Below the pieces are notes generated by a model, which made no database searches, was not told the DNA's origin, and saw only the letters and a list, made by a program, of their open reading frames with translations. From Bacteroidales bacterium (lineage in GTDB: Bacteria > Bacteroidota > Bacteroidia > Bacteroidales > P3): DNA of 57,041 bases. Made by a program: the position numbers and the translations under genes. Each line of letters starts with the position of its first letter. Position 1 is the stretch's first letter. Below, one piece after another: positions 1 to 9,248 of this stretch. Where the stretch lies: NCBI GenBank assembly GCA_024400495.1, contig JAKSMR010000015.1:1-57041 (forward strand), in the 5' to 3' direction.

Positions 1-54
<54 letters not shown>

Positions 55-78
55 CAGCAGACCTCGTCATTGCGGGCT

Positions 79-226
79 CGGGAGTTGCGGAGGAGCGAGA
101 GAAGAGAAAGCTCGCTTTCTATTCCTGGGGTTGCAGAGGCGCGATAGAAGAAGCAAAACGTGTTTTGATTATGCCGGGAGTTGCGGAGGAGCGAGAGCAG
201 AAGCAAAACGTGTTTTGATTATGCCG
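79..226. repeat. Interleaved degenerate direct repeats
   Basis: Two motifs alternate. A block reading cgggagttgcggaggagcga is at 79-101 and again at 175-197. A block aagcaaaacgtgttttgatt followed by atgccg is at 151-176 and again at 201-226. A related but diverged stretch (gcagaataaacttgattatt) lies near 950-975. No coding potential is evident. Confidence 0.7.
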
Positions 227-351
227 AGCCGAAGCAACGTAGACGAATGTCAGCCGAAGCAACGTAGACGAATGTCAGCCGGAGCAACGTAGACGAATGT
301 CAGCCGAAGCAACGTAGACGAATGTCAGCCGAAGCAACGTAGACGAATGTC
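227..351. repeat. Five head-to-tail copies of a 25-bp repeat
   Basis: Five contiguous 25-bp units (227-251, 252-276, 277-301, 302-326, 327-351) with core gccgaagcaacgtagacgaa. The third copy has gg for ga after the gcc. There are no spacers, so this is a minisatellite and not a CRISPR array. It is not in a plausible reading frame. Confidence 0.9.
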
Positions 352-532
352 AGCCGCAATCTATTGCGACCGGGTTGCTTGGCTGTATGATTGCGGCTCG
401 GAGGCCGCAATGGCGAAACGCAAACAGGTGCATGCTGGTTGAATGGTGTTTCTAGCAGATAGTCGTTGTGGACAACACGTATATAATTCCCAAAAGAAAA
501 GAACAGAGAGCGCCACGCCGGAGGTACGATGC

Positions 533-630
533 TGGTAGACTCTTGGTAGACTCTTGGTAGACTCTTGGTAGACTCTTGGCCTTTTTTGGTAGACTTTTGG
601 TAGACTTTTGGTAGACTTTTGGTAGACTCT
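533..630. repeat. 11-bp tandem repeat, family A, locus 1
   Basis: Eight units of 11 bp (tggtagactct or tggtagacttt): four at 533-576, a 10-bp interruption, then four at 587-630. The same unit in reverse complement (agtctaccaga) occurs at 52641-52728. An open frame crosses it on the minus strand, giving VYQKST-like peptide repeats, but it has no other protein-like features and is treated as non-coding. Confidence 0.85.
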
Positions 631-650
631 CTGTTTCAAAAAAACACTTC

Positions 651-1123
651 AGGTAACCTCTAGGTAACCTCTAAAAATTCAACGTAATGATAAAGGATAT
701 TAAAAAACATTACTTTTTCACGCTTTTCGATTCTGAACGGCATCTTTCTTCTTTTCACTCAGTTACAATGCACCGCATTGCGCCTTCGTTCAAAGAAGAA
801 ACCTGCTCGCCCATAATCAAAAATCGTCTGAAACTGAATTTTTAGAGGTTACCTCTAATAATTAGATTGAGATGATTTTTGAGTTTATGCCGAGCGGATT
901 TCAAACAAAGGCGAAGAAGCATAGCCGTAGCAACGTTTGTGCAAGCCGAGGGCAGAATAAACTTGATTATTATGCCGAGGCGCAGCCAAATGTCACGATT
1001 GGTAATGGTTCAAGACTTTGTGAAGATGAAGAAGAGCCGGTGGCTCTTCGATAGGCCAACGGGCCGGAGAACAATCGCACTCAAGTCTAATGGATTAAAA
1101 AAACTAATTTTTAGAGGTTACCT
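651..1123. repeat. Dispersed AGAGGTTACCT palindromic motifs
   Basis: The 18-mer AATTTTTAGAGGTTACCT occurs at 837-854 and 1106-1123 on the plus strand and inverted at 662-679. The inverted copy is preceded by a direct 11-bp duplication (aggtaacctct at 651-661 and 662-672). The copy at 843-859, TTAGAGGTTACCTCTAA, is a 17-nt palindrome with one central base. This is operator-like geometry, but no adjacent gene reads from it. Confidence 0.6.
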
Positions 1124-1253
1124 TCAGAACGGCAGGCCTTCCGGGGGACAGATGTGTGGGCTTATGGTCTAATGACAAGAAAACAGAAGAGGAGAAGGAA
1201 CGAAGGAATGAAAATGAGAGAGAAGAAAGGGGAATAGGACGCGGGTATTTCCC

Positions 1254-1354
1254 CATGTTCTACCCATATTCCACCCATATTCTACCCATATCCTACCCAT
1301 ATCCTACCCCTATCCTACCCATATTCCACCCATATTCCACCCATATCCTACCCG
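1254..1354. repeat. 11-bp tandem repeat, family B, locus 1
   Basis: About nine units of 11 bp with the pattern catattcyacc or catatcctacc. The reverse-complement family (gggtagaatat, gggtggaatat, gggtaggatat) forms the array at 52798-52912. The two arrays share the same within-unit variants. Non-coding. Confidence 0.85.
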
Positions 1355-1463
1355 TTTCTCTACGGTTCGTCTAGCATTGCTCTCCCTAATGGTTACAAGA
1401 GGTTCTGCCAACGGTCTGGGTCTTGGCCTTCGGTTACCGAAGATTTACTAGGGGTGACCTCTA

Positions 1464-1600
1464 AAGGTAGCGCCTATATTGCATATGGGTAGCGCCTAGA
1501 ATAATAGGGGTAGCATCTGGAATTGTAGGCGCAAGATAGGCGCTAGCCAGGCATTATATAGGCACAATATAGGTGCTGCTCCGACGCAAGAGCGAGGCTG
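1464..1600. repeat. Degenerate GGTAGCGCC repeats and dispersed CTCCGACGC element
   Basis: ggtagcgcc is repeated at about 21-22 bp spacing from 1465, followed by inverted-looking taggcgc segments. At 1579-1597 lies ctccgacgcaagagcgagg. The same 19-mer occurs inverted with one mismatch at 21144-21162 and, with two changes, at 27582-27600. No gene is recognised between 1 and 1800. Confidence 0.5.
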
Positions 1601-1805
1601 CAGTCTCGCGTCGTCGCATATAGATGCTGTGGCGGGCTTATCGTCTGGCGTCGCGGCCGGGGAGGAGCGAAAACTGGATTTTGGAAATGGTGTTTTCGGT
1701 TTCTGGCGGTTGCAACGGTTGCTTGAGGTATGTTGTAATTGATTGATACAAAGTGGGTGGAGGTCGTGCTGACGAAAAAAATATCGCGTTGTCGTGAATA
1801 TTTCG

Positions 1806-1813
1806 TACTTTTG
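1806..1813 (+). promoter_or_regulatory. Bacteroidetes -7 promoter box upstream of the B12 riboswitch
   Basis: TACTTTTG matches the Bacteroidetes housekeeping -7 consensus TAnnTTTG and lies just upstream of the riboswitch aptamer. A well-spaced -33 TTTG was not seen. Confidence 0.6.
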
Positions 1814-1825
1814 CATTTGATTTGG

Positions 1826-1985
1826 TCGCCCCGAAAAGGGTGTCAAAAGGGAACCGGGTGCGAATCCCGGACAGTCCCGCTGCTGTGAGTCCTGATACCG
1901 CAGTCTCGTTCATAGGCCACTGTGCGGCGCCATAGTCGTATGGGAAGGCAGAGACTCTCGGAGGACGAGTCAGAAGACCTGCCAG
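1826..1985 (+). ncRNA. Cobalamin riboswitch
   Basis: The aptamer hallmarks occur in order: aaagggaaccgggtgcgaat followed by cccggacagtcccgctgctg (about 1845-1884), a gccactg B12-box segment (1916-1922), tgggaaggc (1941-1949) and the closing gagtcagaagacctgcc (about 1967-1983). This order and spacing is the adenosylcobalamin riboswitch class. It should repress the downstream surface-protein gene when cobalamin is plentiful. About 255 nt separate it from the start codon. A GACGG-CCGTC hairpin (2029-2041) and a T tract (about 2108-2117) lie in this leader and could form the expression platform, but I cannot fold it here. Confidence 0.92.
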
Positions 1986-2238
1986 ATCGTATTTTCTGCA
2001 GCCCTCGAGGAAAGAGCTTGAGAAAGACGGCGCCCGTCGGTATGGTTTGTCGGGTGTCTCAAAAAATCCGTTGGACAGACATGTCCGCTGCGGTGTCTTT
2101 CATCTCCCTTTTTTTTCGTCGGTCGGCGGCGGTGGCTTCGGTCACCCAACGGTTCTGTATTTATTAACAAACGGGGGCCTCCAGGGGATTGGGAAACAGA
2201 TTTTCGGAGGTCGCCAAATAAAGATAAAAACGAAAAAA

Positions 2239-4146
2239 ATGATGAAAAAACTACTCTCTTTCAGCCTCTGCCTGATGCTCGTGGCGACGATGATGGGGCA
2301 GAGCAACAATGAGGCGCATCTCAAAGCCCGTGAGGGCAACAGAACGAAAAACATCGCTTTCCCGGCCAGCGACATCCAGTTTTGGTGCGGCACCGGCAGC
2401 AACGAGGCTGTCATCGTGGTGGGCTGGGACGACAGCACGCCTGCCGTAGCCTACGCCTGGGGTGTGAGATGGGAAGGCGACGTGGTGGCTATAGACCTCG
2501 TGGACTCTATCGCCGCCTACGACAGCCGCTTCTCCTATCAGTTTGGCGGCGGCCTCATCTCCAACGTGGAGTATGCCGACGGCAATATGACGCTGGCTTC
2601 TGTCATCAACTACTGGTGCTACTATATCAACGGCGACTGGGCTGATGGGTATGGCAGCCAGGTTGTTGTTGACGGCGACTATCTTGAGCTGAGCGCCAGC
2701 TGCACGTGGACTCTCACCACAGCTATTGCTGCCACCAACCCTAACGGCGGCGGCGAGGAGACTCCTGCCGACGCGACCATCGCGGCTTCCGACATCGTTT
2801 ACTGGGTAGGCGCGGGCAGCAACGAAGTGGTGATGGCTGTGAACTGGGCCGACCCCGATACCGCTCTGGCATGGGGCTTCCGCTTTGGCGCCGACAGCGT
2901 GACGCTGGAGGATATGATGGACGCCATCCAGGCCGACGACCCCCGTTTCAGCTATGTCAGAGGCTGGGGCGTGAGCGACATCCGCTTTGCCCTCGACGAC
3001 GACACGCTGGCCCTCAGCCAGCCCGAGTCGGGCAACTACTGGTGGTACAACCTCAACGGAACGGCTTCCTCCTTCAGCTTCGACCAGCTCTATCTCAGCA
3101 ACGGCGACTTTGTGAAGTGGGGCGATCCCCGCTCTGGTGTCGTGGTGGATACTATGTGGGGCTACCCCTCGGAGATTGTGTGGCTTACGGAGATCCACGC
3201 CGTCAGCGAGCCTTCGCCCGTTGTTGTCGAAGGCCCTTTCTGTGGAGCAGTAGGTACCGAAGGCTGCACGGCTGTGAAATATGACGACAGCAGGATTCTT
3301 GGCTGGGCTACCACCTGCCAGGTGGAACGCGGCTATACCGATGTGGCAAACCCCGGAAGCTATGTCTCCTTTGGCGACTCCTCTATGGCTGTAGGCCCTT
3401 GCGACAACAACAATGTCAACGTCGTAAGCTTGGGCGATGGCGGCAGAGCTACGCTCACTTTCGAATATCCTATCGCCAACGGCGAGGGCTATGACTTCGC
3501 CGTCTACGAGAACTCCTTCAACGACTCGTTTCTCGAGCTTGCCTTTGTGGAGGTGAGCAGCGACGGCGAGCATTTTGTGCGTTTCCCCGCCACCTCGCTC
3601 ACTCCCACCACGGCGCAGGTGGGCCCCTACGGCTCTGTCGATCCTACCTTCATCAACAATCTGGCCGGCAAGTACCGTGCCGGTTGGGGTACCCCCTTCG
3701 ATCTTGACGAGCTCCGCGACAGCGCCAATCTGGATGTCAACAACATCCGTTATGTCCGCGTTGTGGATGTTGTAGGAAGCGTTGATCCCCAATACGGCAG
3801 CAAGGATGCCTTCGGTCATCTGGTGAACGATCCTTATCCCACCGACGGCTATAGCGGCGGATTCGACCTCGACGGCGTTGCCGTGATGCATTTCGCAGAG
3901 GTGGGTGTCGATGATGTCCTCGTGGGTGAGGCTGTCGTCTATCCTAATCCTGCCAGCACCAGCGTCGTGTGTCAGGTCAAAGGCGAAGGCAGTCATCGCC
4001 TCTGCCTCTACGATATGACCGGGCGCATCCTCATGCAGCGCACCTTCTCTGGCACCAGCCTCCAGATCAACCTCTCGGATATGGCCAACGGTGTCTATAT
4101 GATCAGAGTGGATGGCTTTGCTAAACGTCTTGCGGTGAGACGATAA
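2239..4146 (+). CDS. T9SS-exported surface protein under cobalamin riboswitch control
   Basis: 635 aa, starting at the MMKK codon pair after an A-rich leader. A longer frame begins at 2047, but the residues added there look non-coding and overlap the riboswitch leader. A signal peptide (about 1-21) is followed by two homologous domains, about residues 39-165 and 181-310. Each carries the sequence pattern ASDI.[FY]W.G.GSNE, then a W..D..PA.A.G.R segment and a DSRFSY/DPRFSY motif. A third domain at about 347-553 has the DFAVYEN and GFDLDGVAV motifs common in Bacteroidales surface proteins. The last 65 residues are a T9SS sorting domain (YPNPAS...GVYMIRV). Riboswitch control implies a role in corrinoid acquisition, probably capture at the cell surface. 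That role is inferred. No btuB-like receptor follows, and a terminator sits 29 nt after the stop. Confidence 0.8.
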   Translation: MMKKLLSFSLCLMLVATMMGQSNNEAHLKAREGNRTKNIAFPASDIQFWCGTGSNEAVIVVGWDDSTPAVAYAWGVRWEGDVVAIDLVDSIAAYDSRFSYQFGGGLISNVEYADGNMTLASVINYWCYYINGDWADGYGSQVVVDGDYLELSASCTWTLTTAIAATNPNGGGEETPADATIAASDIVYWVGAGSNEVVMAVNWADPDTALAWGFRFGADSVTLEDMMDAIQADDPRFSYVRGWGVSDIRFALDDDTLALSQPESGNYWWYNLNGTASSFSFDQLYLSNGDFVKWGDPRSGVVVDTMWGYPSEIVWLTEIHAVSEPSPVVVEGPFCGAVGTEGCTAVKYDDSRILGWATTCQVERGYTDVANPGSYVSFGDSSMAVGPCDNNNVNVVSLGDGGRATLTFEYPIANGEGYDFAVYENSFNDSFLELAFVEVSSDGEHFVRFPATSLTPTTAQVGPYGSVDPTFINNLAGKYRAGWGTPFDLDELRDSANLDVNNIRYVRVVDVVGSVDPQYGSKDAFGHLVNDPYPTDGYSGGFDLDGVAVMHFAEVGVDDVLVGEAVVYPNPASTSVVCQVKGEGSHRLCLYDMTGRILMQRTFSGTSLQINLSDMANGVYMIRVDGFAKRLAVRR

Positions 4147-4174
4147 AGACTGGTTCTGATTCGTGAATAGTGAT

Positions 4175-4210
4175 GGCTGTTCCCTAATGGGAACGGCCGT
4201 CTCTTTTTTT
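4175..4210 (+). terminator. Intrinsic terminator after the riboswitch-controlled gene
   Basis: Stem GGCTGTTCCC / GGGAACGGCC with a TAAT loop (4175-4198), followed by a T-rich tail ending in seven Ts (4204-4210). Confidence 0.85.
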
Positions 4211-4369
4211 GGGGGGGTGCTTTGTCAGCAGCTGTCATCGGGGTGTGATGTCGTGGCTGACAATTTGTCACCTTCTCTGCCAATTTGTCATGTTTTGGCG
4301 GATTGGCATGTTTTTTGCTCCTTTTCCTTGTGTGGAAAAAATAGTTTCTGCTGATTGGAAATTTTTTCG

Positions 4370-4377
4370 TACTTTTG
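4370..4377 (+). promoter_or_regulatory. -7 promoter box of rsfS
   Basis: TACTTTTG fits TAnnTTTG. TTTC at 4345-4348, 21 nt upstream, is a weak -33 candidate. The rsfS start codon is 23 nt downstream, giving a short leader. Confidence 0.65.
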
Positions 4378-4400
4378 CAACTTGAACATAATTATATATA

Positions 4401-4769
4401 ATGGCAAAGAAGACTAGTAATCTAACAGAAAGTGAGGTGCTTGCACGTCTTGCGGCACAGGGTATGGACAATAAGAAGGGCGACGATATCGTGATTCTCG
4501 ACCTGAGAGAACTCCAGTCGGCTCCCGCCAACTTCTTCGTGATATGCAGCGGCAATGTCCCCTCTCATGTAAGCGCTATCAGCGACGGCGTGTTCGAGGT
4601 CATCAAGAAGGCTACGGGCCAAAACCCCCACAAGGTGGAGGGCTACGACAACGCAGAATGGATCCTGATGGACTACTTCGATGTGGTTGTGCACATCTTC
4701 CAGAAGGACAAACGCGATTTCTTCCGTCTCGAGGAACTCTGGGCCGACGCAAAGGAAGTGAAGCTGTAG
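4401..4769 (+). CDS. rsfS: Ribosome silencing factor RsfS
   Basis: 122 aa, the normal length for RsfS/Iojap proteins. These bind ribosomal protein L14 (uL14) on the 50S subunit and block subunit joining when nutrients are short. Family features visible are DIVILDLRE near residue 29, FFVICSG, HKVEGYDNAEWILMDY and the C-terminal VVVHIF...R.FF.LE.LW. It has its own promoter and lies 103 nt before ftsH, the usual neighbour order in this phylum, so read-through into ftsH is likely. Confidence 0.95.
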   Translation: MAKKTSNLTESEVLARLAAQGMDNKKGDDIVILDLRELQSAPANFFVICSGNVPSHVSAISDGVFEVIKKATGQNPHKVEGYDNAEWILMDYFDVVVHIFQKDKRDFFRLEELWADAKEVKL

Positions 4770-4872
4770 CCTCTGTGACGTGAACAAAAACGCTAGCCAT
4801 AACTGAAAACAGCGACGGGCGGCGCCCCTCTGCGAGCCGGTGGAAGCCCGATAGCACAACCCCTATTTCTCC

Positions 4873-7044
4873 ATGAGCGAAGAAAACAAGAACAAGAAAG
4901 AAAACAAGATAAACAGTCCCTTCTCGGGCGGGAAAGCTCCCAAGGGAAAGCGTAACAAGGGCAACATGGTGATGTATGCCATCTACTGCGCTATCCTGAT
5001 GGTGCTGGGTGCCGTGTGGTTCGGCGGCGAGAATGCCGGCGGCCCGAAGGACATCACCTGGAACAAGCTCGAGCCCATCCTCCTCAACCAGGATCAGGAA
5101 CGTATTGTTGTGGTGAACAAAGAGTTTGCCGAGATCTATATCAAGAAAGACGTCGTTGCCCAGGACACCACCTACAAGGCACTCGCCAGCAAGAACGACG
5201 CCAAGCCTGGCTTCTACAAATACCAGTTCGTCACCTTCGAGAGCTTTGAGAAGGACATCGAACGTGTGGAAGAGCAGATCGTGATGCGCGACACCATGGG
5301 GCGCGGCGACGAAATCGACGCCCTCGAGATGAACCGTATCAAGAAGGAGGCTTATATCGAACTCACCCCCGAGAAGCGCACCAACGCATGGAGAGAGGTG
5401 CTTGTCATGTTTGGCCCCTTCCTTCTGGTGATCATCTTCTTTGTGGTGATGAGCCGCATGTCGGCACGCCAGATGGGCGGCGGCAGCGGTGGCGGCATCT
5501 TCAGCGTGGGCAAGAGCAAAGCCAAGCTCTATGACGGCAAGACGCCCACCAATGTGACCTTCAAGGATGTCGCCGGTCTGGCCGGCGCCAAAGAGGAGGT
5601 GATGGAGGTGGTGGATTTCCTCAAGAACCCCAAACGCTACACCGACCTCGGCGGCAAGATCCCCAAGGGCGTGCTCCTCGTAGGCCCTCCGGGTACGGGC
5701 AAAACCCTCCTCGCTAAGGCGGTGGCAGGCGAAGCCAATGTGCCTTTCTTCTCCATGAGCGGCTCCGATTTCGTAGAGATGTTCGTCGGTGTCGGCGCCA
5801 GCCGTGTGCGCGACCTCTTTGAAGAGGCCAAGAAGAAGGCCCCCTGCATCGTCTTCATCGACGAGATCGACGCCGTGGGGCGTGCCCGTGGCCGTAGCGG
5901 CCTGAGCAATGCCAACGACGAGCGAGAGAACACCCTCAACCAGCTCCTCACCGAGATGGACGGCTTCGGAGGCAACACCGGCGTCATCGTGCTGGCTGCC
6001 ACCAACCGCGCCGATGTGCTGGACAAGGCTCTGCTCCGTGCCGGCCGTTTCGACCGCCAGATCTATGTTGAGCTACCCGATCTCGACGAGCGCAAGGCTA
6101 TCTTCGCCGTCCACATGCGCAAACTCAAACTCAGCAAGGATATCGACAACGAGTTCCTCGCCAAGCAGACGCCCGGATTCTCCGGCGCCGATATCGCCAA
6201 CGTCTGCAACGAGGCCGCCCTCGTGGCCGCCCGCAAAGCGAAGAAAGAGATAGAGAAGCAGGACTTCCTCGACGCCATCGACCGCATCATCGGCGGTCTG
6301 GAGAAACGTACCAAGGTGCTTACCGAGCAGGAGAAACGCACCATCGCCTACCATGAGTCGGGTCATGCTTCGGTAAGCTGGCTCCTCCGCTGGGGCGACC
6401 CGCTGGTGAAGGTCACCATCGTGCCCCGTGGCAAGGCCCTCGGCGCTGCCTGGTATCTGCCTGAAGAACGTCAGATCACCACCAAAGAGCAGATGTTCGA
6501 CTCCATGACCAGCCTCATGGCCGGCCGCGCAGCAGAAGAGGTGGTCTTCGGCAAAGTGTCTACCGGAGCCCTCAACGATATGGAACGTGCCACCAAGATG
6601 GCTCAGAGCATGGTGATATACTATGGCATGAGCGACAAGATCGGCAACGTCTCCTTCTACGACTCCACAGGCCAGGCCGACTGGAACTTCACCAAGCCCT
6701 TCAGCGAGAAGACTGCCGAGGCTATCGACAACGAGGTGAAGGCTCTCGTGGAGGCTGCCTATGCCAAAGCCAAAGAGCTCATCGTGGCCAACCGAGAGAA
6801 ACTCGACGAGCTGGCCGCCACGCTCTTCGACCGCGAGGTGATCTTCAAGGACGATGTGGAGCGCATCTATGGCGCCCGTCCCTGGGAACCCGAGAAGAAG
6901 GTGGGCGGCACCGACGACAAAGCGGAGGAGTCTGCTCCTGCCGAGGACGAGAGTCCCGCCACAGCGTCTGAAGAACCTATGATAGAGTCCGGAGCCGAAG
7001 AGAACACTTCCGAAACTGCGACCGACACTAACGAAAAAGAATAA
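4873..7044 (+). CDS. ftsH: ATP-dependent zinc metalloprotease FtsH
   Basis: 723 aa inner-membrane AAA+ protease that extracts and degrades damaged membrane proteins and short-lived regulators. A Lys/Asn-rich N-terminus precedes a first membrane segment at about 33-51, and a second lies near 176-193 with the periplasmic domain between them. Walker A GPPGTGKT is at about 271-278 and Walker B VFIDEIDA at about 327-334, followed by the second region of homology ([19 protein letters not shown]). The zinc motif HESGH is at 494-498. The last 45 or so residues are an acidic, low-complexity tail. The stop is 3 nt before the next gene, so the two are probably translationally coupled. Confidence 0.98.
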   Translation: MSEENKNKKENKINSPFSGGKAPKGKRNKGNMVMYAIYCAILMVLGAVWFGGENAGGPKDITWNKLEPILLNQDQERIVVVNKEFAEIYIKKDVVAQDTTYKALASKNDAKPGFYKYQFVTFESFEKDIERVEEQIVMRDTMGRGDEIDALEMNRIKKEAYIELTPEKRTNAWREVLVMFGPFLLVIIFFVVMSRMSARQMGGGSGGGIFSVGKSKAKLYDGKTPTNVTFKDVAGLAGAKEEVMEVVDFLKNPKRYTDLGGKIPKGVLLVGPPGTGKTLLAKAVAGEANVPFFSMSGSDFVEMFVGVGASRVRDLFEEAKKKAPCIVFIDEIDAVGRARGRSGLSNANDERENTLNQLLTEMDGFGGNTGVIVLAATNRADVLDKALLRAGRFDRQIYVELPDLDERKAIFAVHMRKLKLSKDIDNEFLAKQTPGFSGADIANVCNEAALVAARKAKKEIEKQDFLDAIDRIIGGLEKRTKVLTEQEKRTIAYHESGHASVSWLLRWGDPLVKVTIVPRGKALGAAWYLPEERQITTKEQMFDSMTSLMAGRAAEEVVFGKVSTGALNDMERATKMAQSMVIYYGMSDKIGNVSFYDSTGQADWNFTKPFSEKTAEAIDNEVKALVEAAYAKAKELIVANREKLDELAATLFDREVIFKDDVERIYGARPWEPEKKVGGTDDKAEESAPAEDESPATASEEPMIESGAEENTSETATDTNEKE

Positions 7045-7047
7045 CCT

Positions 7048-7656
7048 ATGAAACTCCGGCCTATAAAAGAGAACGTTGTCAAGGATATCCGTAACGCCTT
7101 GGTGGAGAAGAACGATATCGCCCTCCCCTTGGAGTGTGTGGGATTCCACGAGCCTTCAGCCCCTATGGCCGACGACAAGGCTGTGCTCTTCGCCCAACGC
7201 TATCTCCAGCTGGGCGGCGAGCTCCGCTACTGTACTGACGAGAAGGAGATCCTGCAACATCTGCAGGAGATCCAGGCTGCCCATGGCAACTGCGCCGTGG
7301 GCTGCTGTACCGACAACCTCACCGCCTTCCTCTCTCAGGTGGGCCTGCAAGACACCTTCCCTGCTGAGGCTGGGAGAGAATATAAGATGGGCGTCCTGCT
7401 CAGCGATGGCCTCGTGGCCGACAGCGCAGGCATGGTGCTCACCAACAAGCAGAACTTCGGGACGGCGTTCGTCTCGCTGCCTCCCGTCACGGTGGTGATG
7501 GCGTTCACCTCGCAGGTGGTAGGTAACTGGGAAGAGCTGGTGAACAGGATGAAAGAGAACTTCAAGACCTTCCCCACACAGATGGTCTGCCTCCATCCCG
7601 ACGACCAGATGGCAGCAGGCACACGGCTCTATCTCCTTTTGGTCGAAGACCTATAA
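7048..7656 (+). CDS. LUD-domain (LutC/YkgG-like) protein
   Basis: 202 aa, matching the LUD domain found in LutC/YkgG-type lactate utilisation proteins. Recognisable are the segment CAVGCCTDNLTAFLSQVGL and the C-terminal TNKQNFGTAFVSLPPVTVVM. No lutA or lutB neighbours are present. Instead the gene sits between ftsH and cdsA, a conserved position in Bacteroidales where its substrate is unknown. It starts 3 nt after ftsH and ends 16 nt before cdsA. A role in lactate oxidation should not be assumed. Confidence 0.8.
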   Translation: MKLRPIKENVVKDIRNALVEKNDIALPLECVGFHEPSAPMADDKAVLFAQRYLQLGGELRYCTDEKEILQHLQEIQAAHGNCAVGCCTDNLTAFLSQVGLQDTFPAEAGREYKMGVLLSDGLVADSAGMVLTNKQNFGTAFVSLPPVTVVMAFTSQVVGNWEELVNRMKENFKTFPTQMVCLHPDDQMAAGTRLYLLLVEDL

Positions 7657-7672
7657 GACCTATCGTACGATT

Positions 7673-8506
7673 ATGAAGAAATTACTAATACGAACTCTTA
7701 GCGGCACCGCCTATTGCATCCTCGTTGTGTTCGCTATCTATTCCAGCCAGTGGCTAGGCAGCCGCATGGCTGGAAGTTGTGTTTTTATCGCCTTCTTCGG
7801 CTTTGTGGCCATGATGGGCGTGCATGAATGCTACAAGAACCTCACCATCAAAGGTGTCGAGACGAACAAGGCTGCCGGCTACACGCTGGCTCTGCTGACC
7901 TACTGCCTGATCAGCATCATGGGTATTGCCCACATGGCGTTCCTCTCCATGCTCATCCTTCCCGCCCTCTTTGCCGTTGTCTTCCTCTGTCAACTCTGGC
8001 GCAAAGACGAGCATCCTTTCGCCACCATCGGATACACGCTGCTGCCTATCATCTGGGTGGTCTACCCACTCGTCCTCATGCAGCCGCTGTCTAATTTCGG
8101 CGCCGGCCTCCTCATGATGGTGTTCATCTGCACCTGGATCAACGACTCGGGCGCTTACCTCACCGGCATGGCCATCGGCAAGCACAAGATGTGGGAACGC
8201 CACTCTCCCAACAAGACTTGGGAAGGTACCCTCGGCGGAGCGCTCTTCTGTGTGCTGGGCGCTATCTTCATCGGCCCTCTGTTGCAAGGCGGCCTGAGCT
8301 GGTGGTATTGGGCCATCCTCGGCCTCACCTGCAGCGTGGCAGGAACGTTGGGCGACTTGGTGGAGTCGATGTTCAAGCGCTTCTGTGGTGTGAAGGACAG
8401 CGGTAATATCATGCCTGGCCACGGTGGCGTCCTCGACCGTTTCGACAGCGTGATCATGATCATCCCCTTCATCCTCTTTATCCTCTGCGTAGGAAGTCTG
8501 TTCTAG
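7673..8506 (+). CDS. cdsA: Phosphatidate cytidylyltransferase
   Basis: 277 aa integral membrane enzyme making CDP-diacylglycerol from CTP and phosphatidic acid, the branch point of phospholipid synthesis. About seven to eight hydrophobic segments are visible. The C-terminus contains the complete family signature SMFKR-x4-KDSGNIMPGHGG followed by VLDRFD, with the metal-binding aspartates. The neighbouring psd-like gene catalyses a later step of the same pathway, so the cluster makes functional sense. Confidence 0.96.
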   Translation: MKKLLIRTLSGTAYCILVVFAIYSSQWLGSRMAGSCVFIAFFGFVAMMGVHECYKNLTIKGVETNKAAGYTLALLTYCLISIMGIAHMAFLSMLILPALFAVVFLCQLWRKDEHPFATIGYTLLPIIWVVYPLVLMQPLSNFGAGLLMMVFICTWINDSGAYLTGMAIGKHKMWERHSPNKTWEGTLGGALFCVLGAIFIGPLLQGGLSWWYWAILGLTCSVAGTLGDLVESMFKRFCGVKDSGNIMPGHGGVLDRFDSVIMIIPFILFILCVGSLF

Positions 8507-8564
8507 CGCATCCGTAAGATGGCTTCCATAAAAATGTCAAAAGAAAACAAACACCTCAAATAGC

Positions 8565-9245
8565 ATGTATATTCACAAAGAAGGTCATAAAATGTTGCTC
8601 TGGGTTGGCGTCGCCGTCCTGGTAGTATGGGCAGCAATGCTGTTCCTCGTCCAACCTTGGAACTTCTTCCATTATCTTTTCATCACCATCCTCATCCTCT
8701 TCTGGATGGCGCTGCTCTCTTTCTTCCGCATCCCTCGTCGTGTCTTCACCGAGGATGAGACCCGTCTCGTCTCTCCTGCCGACGGCAAGATCTGTGCCAT
8801 CGAAGAGACATTCGTGAAGGAGTACCTCAACTGCGATTGTATCCAGGTGAGCGTATTCATGAACGGCACCGACGTCCATGTGAACCGCTATCCTGTCAGC
8901 GGCAAGGTGGAGTATGTGAAGTATCACAAAGGCAACTATTTTGTGGCTTCCTATCCTAAGTCCTCGGTTCTGAACGAACATTCCTCCATCGGCATGGTGC
9001 TGCCTAACGGACAGAAGATCCTCATGCGCCAGGTGGCAGGCGTGATGGCTCGCCGCATCGTCTATTATGCTCACGAAGGCGAAGAGGTGAAGCAGAATCA
9101 GGAGATGGGATTCATCAAGTTCGGCTCTCGTGTCGACCTCTTCCTCCCCAAGGATACCGAGATCCTTGTTGATCTGCAGGATGTGGTGCGTAACGGCATC
9201 ACTCCCTTGGCTGTGGTTTCTGACAAGAAAAAGTCTGACGAATAA
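8565..9245 (+). CDS. psd: Phosphatidylserine decarboxylase family protein
   Basis: 226 aa, the short bacterial Psd type. The proenzyme cleaves itself to create a pyruvoyl group and then converts phosphatidylserine to phosphatidylethanolamine. Two N-terminal hydrophobic segments (about 12-28 and 30-50) anchor it. The cleavage site is Gly187-Ser188 in KFGSRVDLFLP. The motif DGTDVHVNRYP-like stretch (NGTDVHVNRYPVSG) is also typical. It is 58 nt downstream of cdsA and only 3 nt upstream of the pseudouridine synthase gene. Confidence 0.93.
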   Translation: MYIHKEGHKMLLWVGVAVLVVWAAMLFLVQPWNFFHYLFITILILFWMALLSFFRIPRRVFTEDETRLVSPADGKICAIEETFVKEYLNCDCIQVSVFMNGTDVHVNRYPVSGKVEYVKYHKGNYFVASYPKSSVLNEHSSIGMVLPNGQKILMRQVAGVMARRIVYYAHEGEEVKQNQEMGFIKFGSRVDLFLPKDTEILVDLQDVVRNGITPLAVVSDKKKSDE

Positions 9246-9248
9246 ACT

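Noticed and set aside
227-351. 25-bp direct repeats as a CRISPR array
   Set aside because: The units are contiguous with no spacers, and no cas genes are in the window.
361-639. 92-aa minus-strand ORF with YQKST-like peptide repeats
   Set aside because: The 11-bp unit is not a multiple of three, so the peptide repeat is only a by-product of the DNA repeat. No start context or homology was apparent.
2251-3996. 581-codon open frame antisense to the riboswitch-controlled gene
   Set aside because: A shadow of a GC-rich, biased gene. The sense frame has a signal peptide and T9SS domain.
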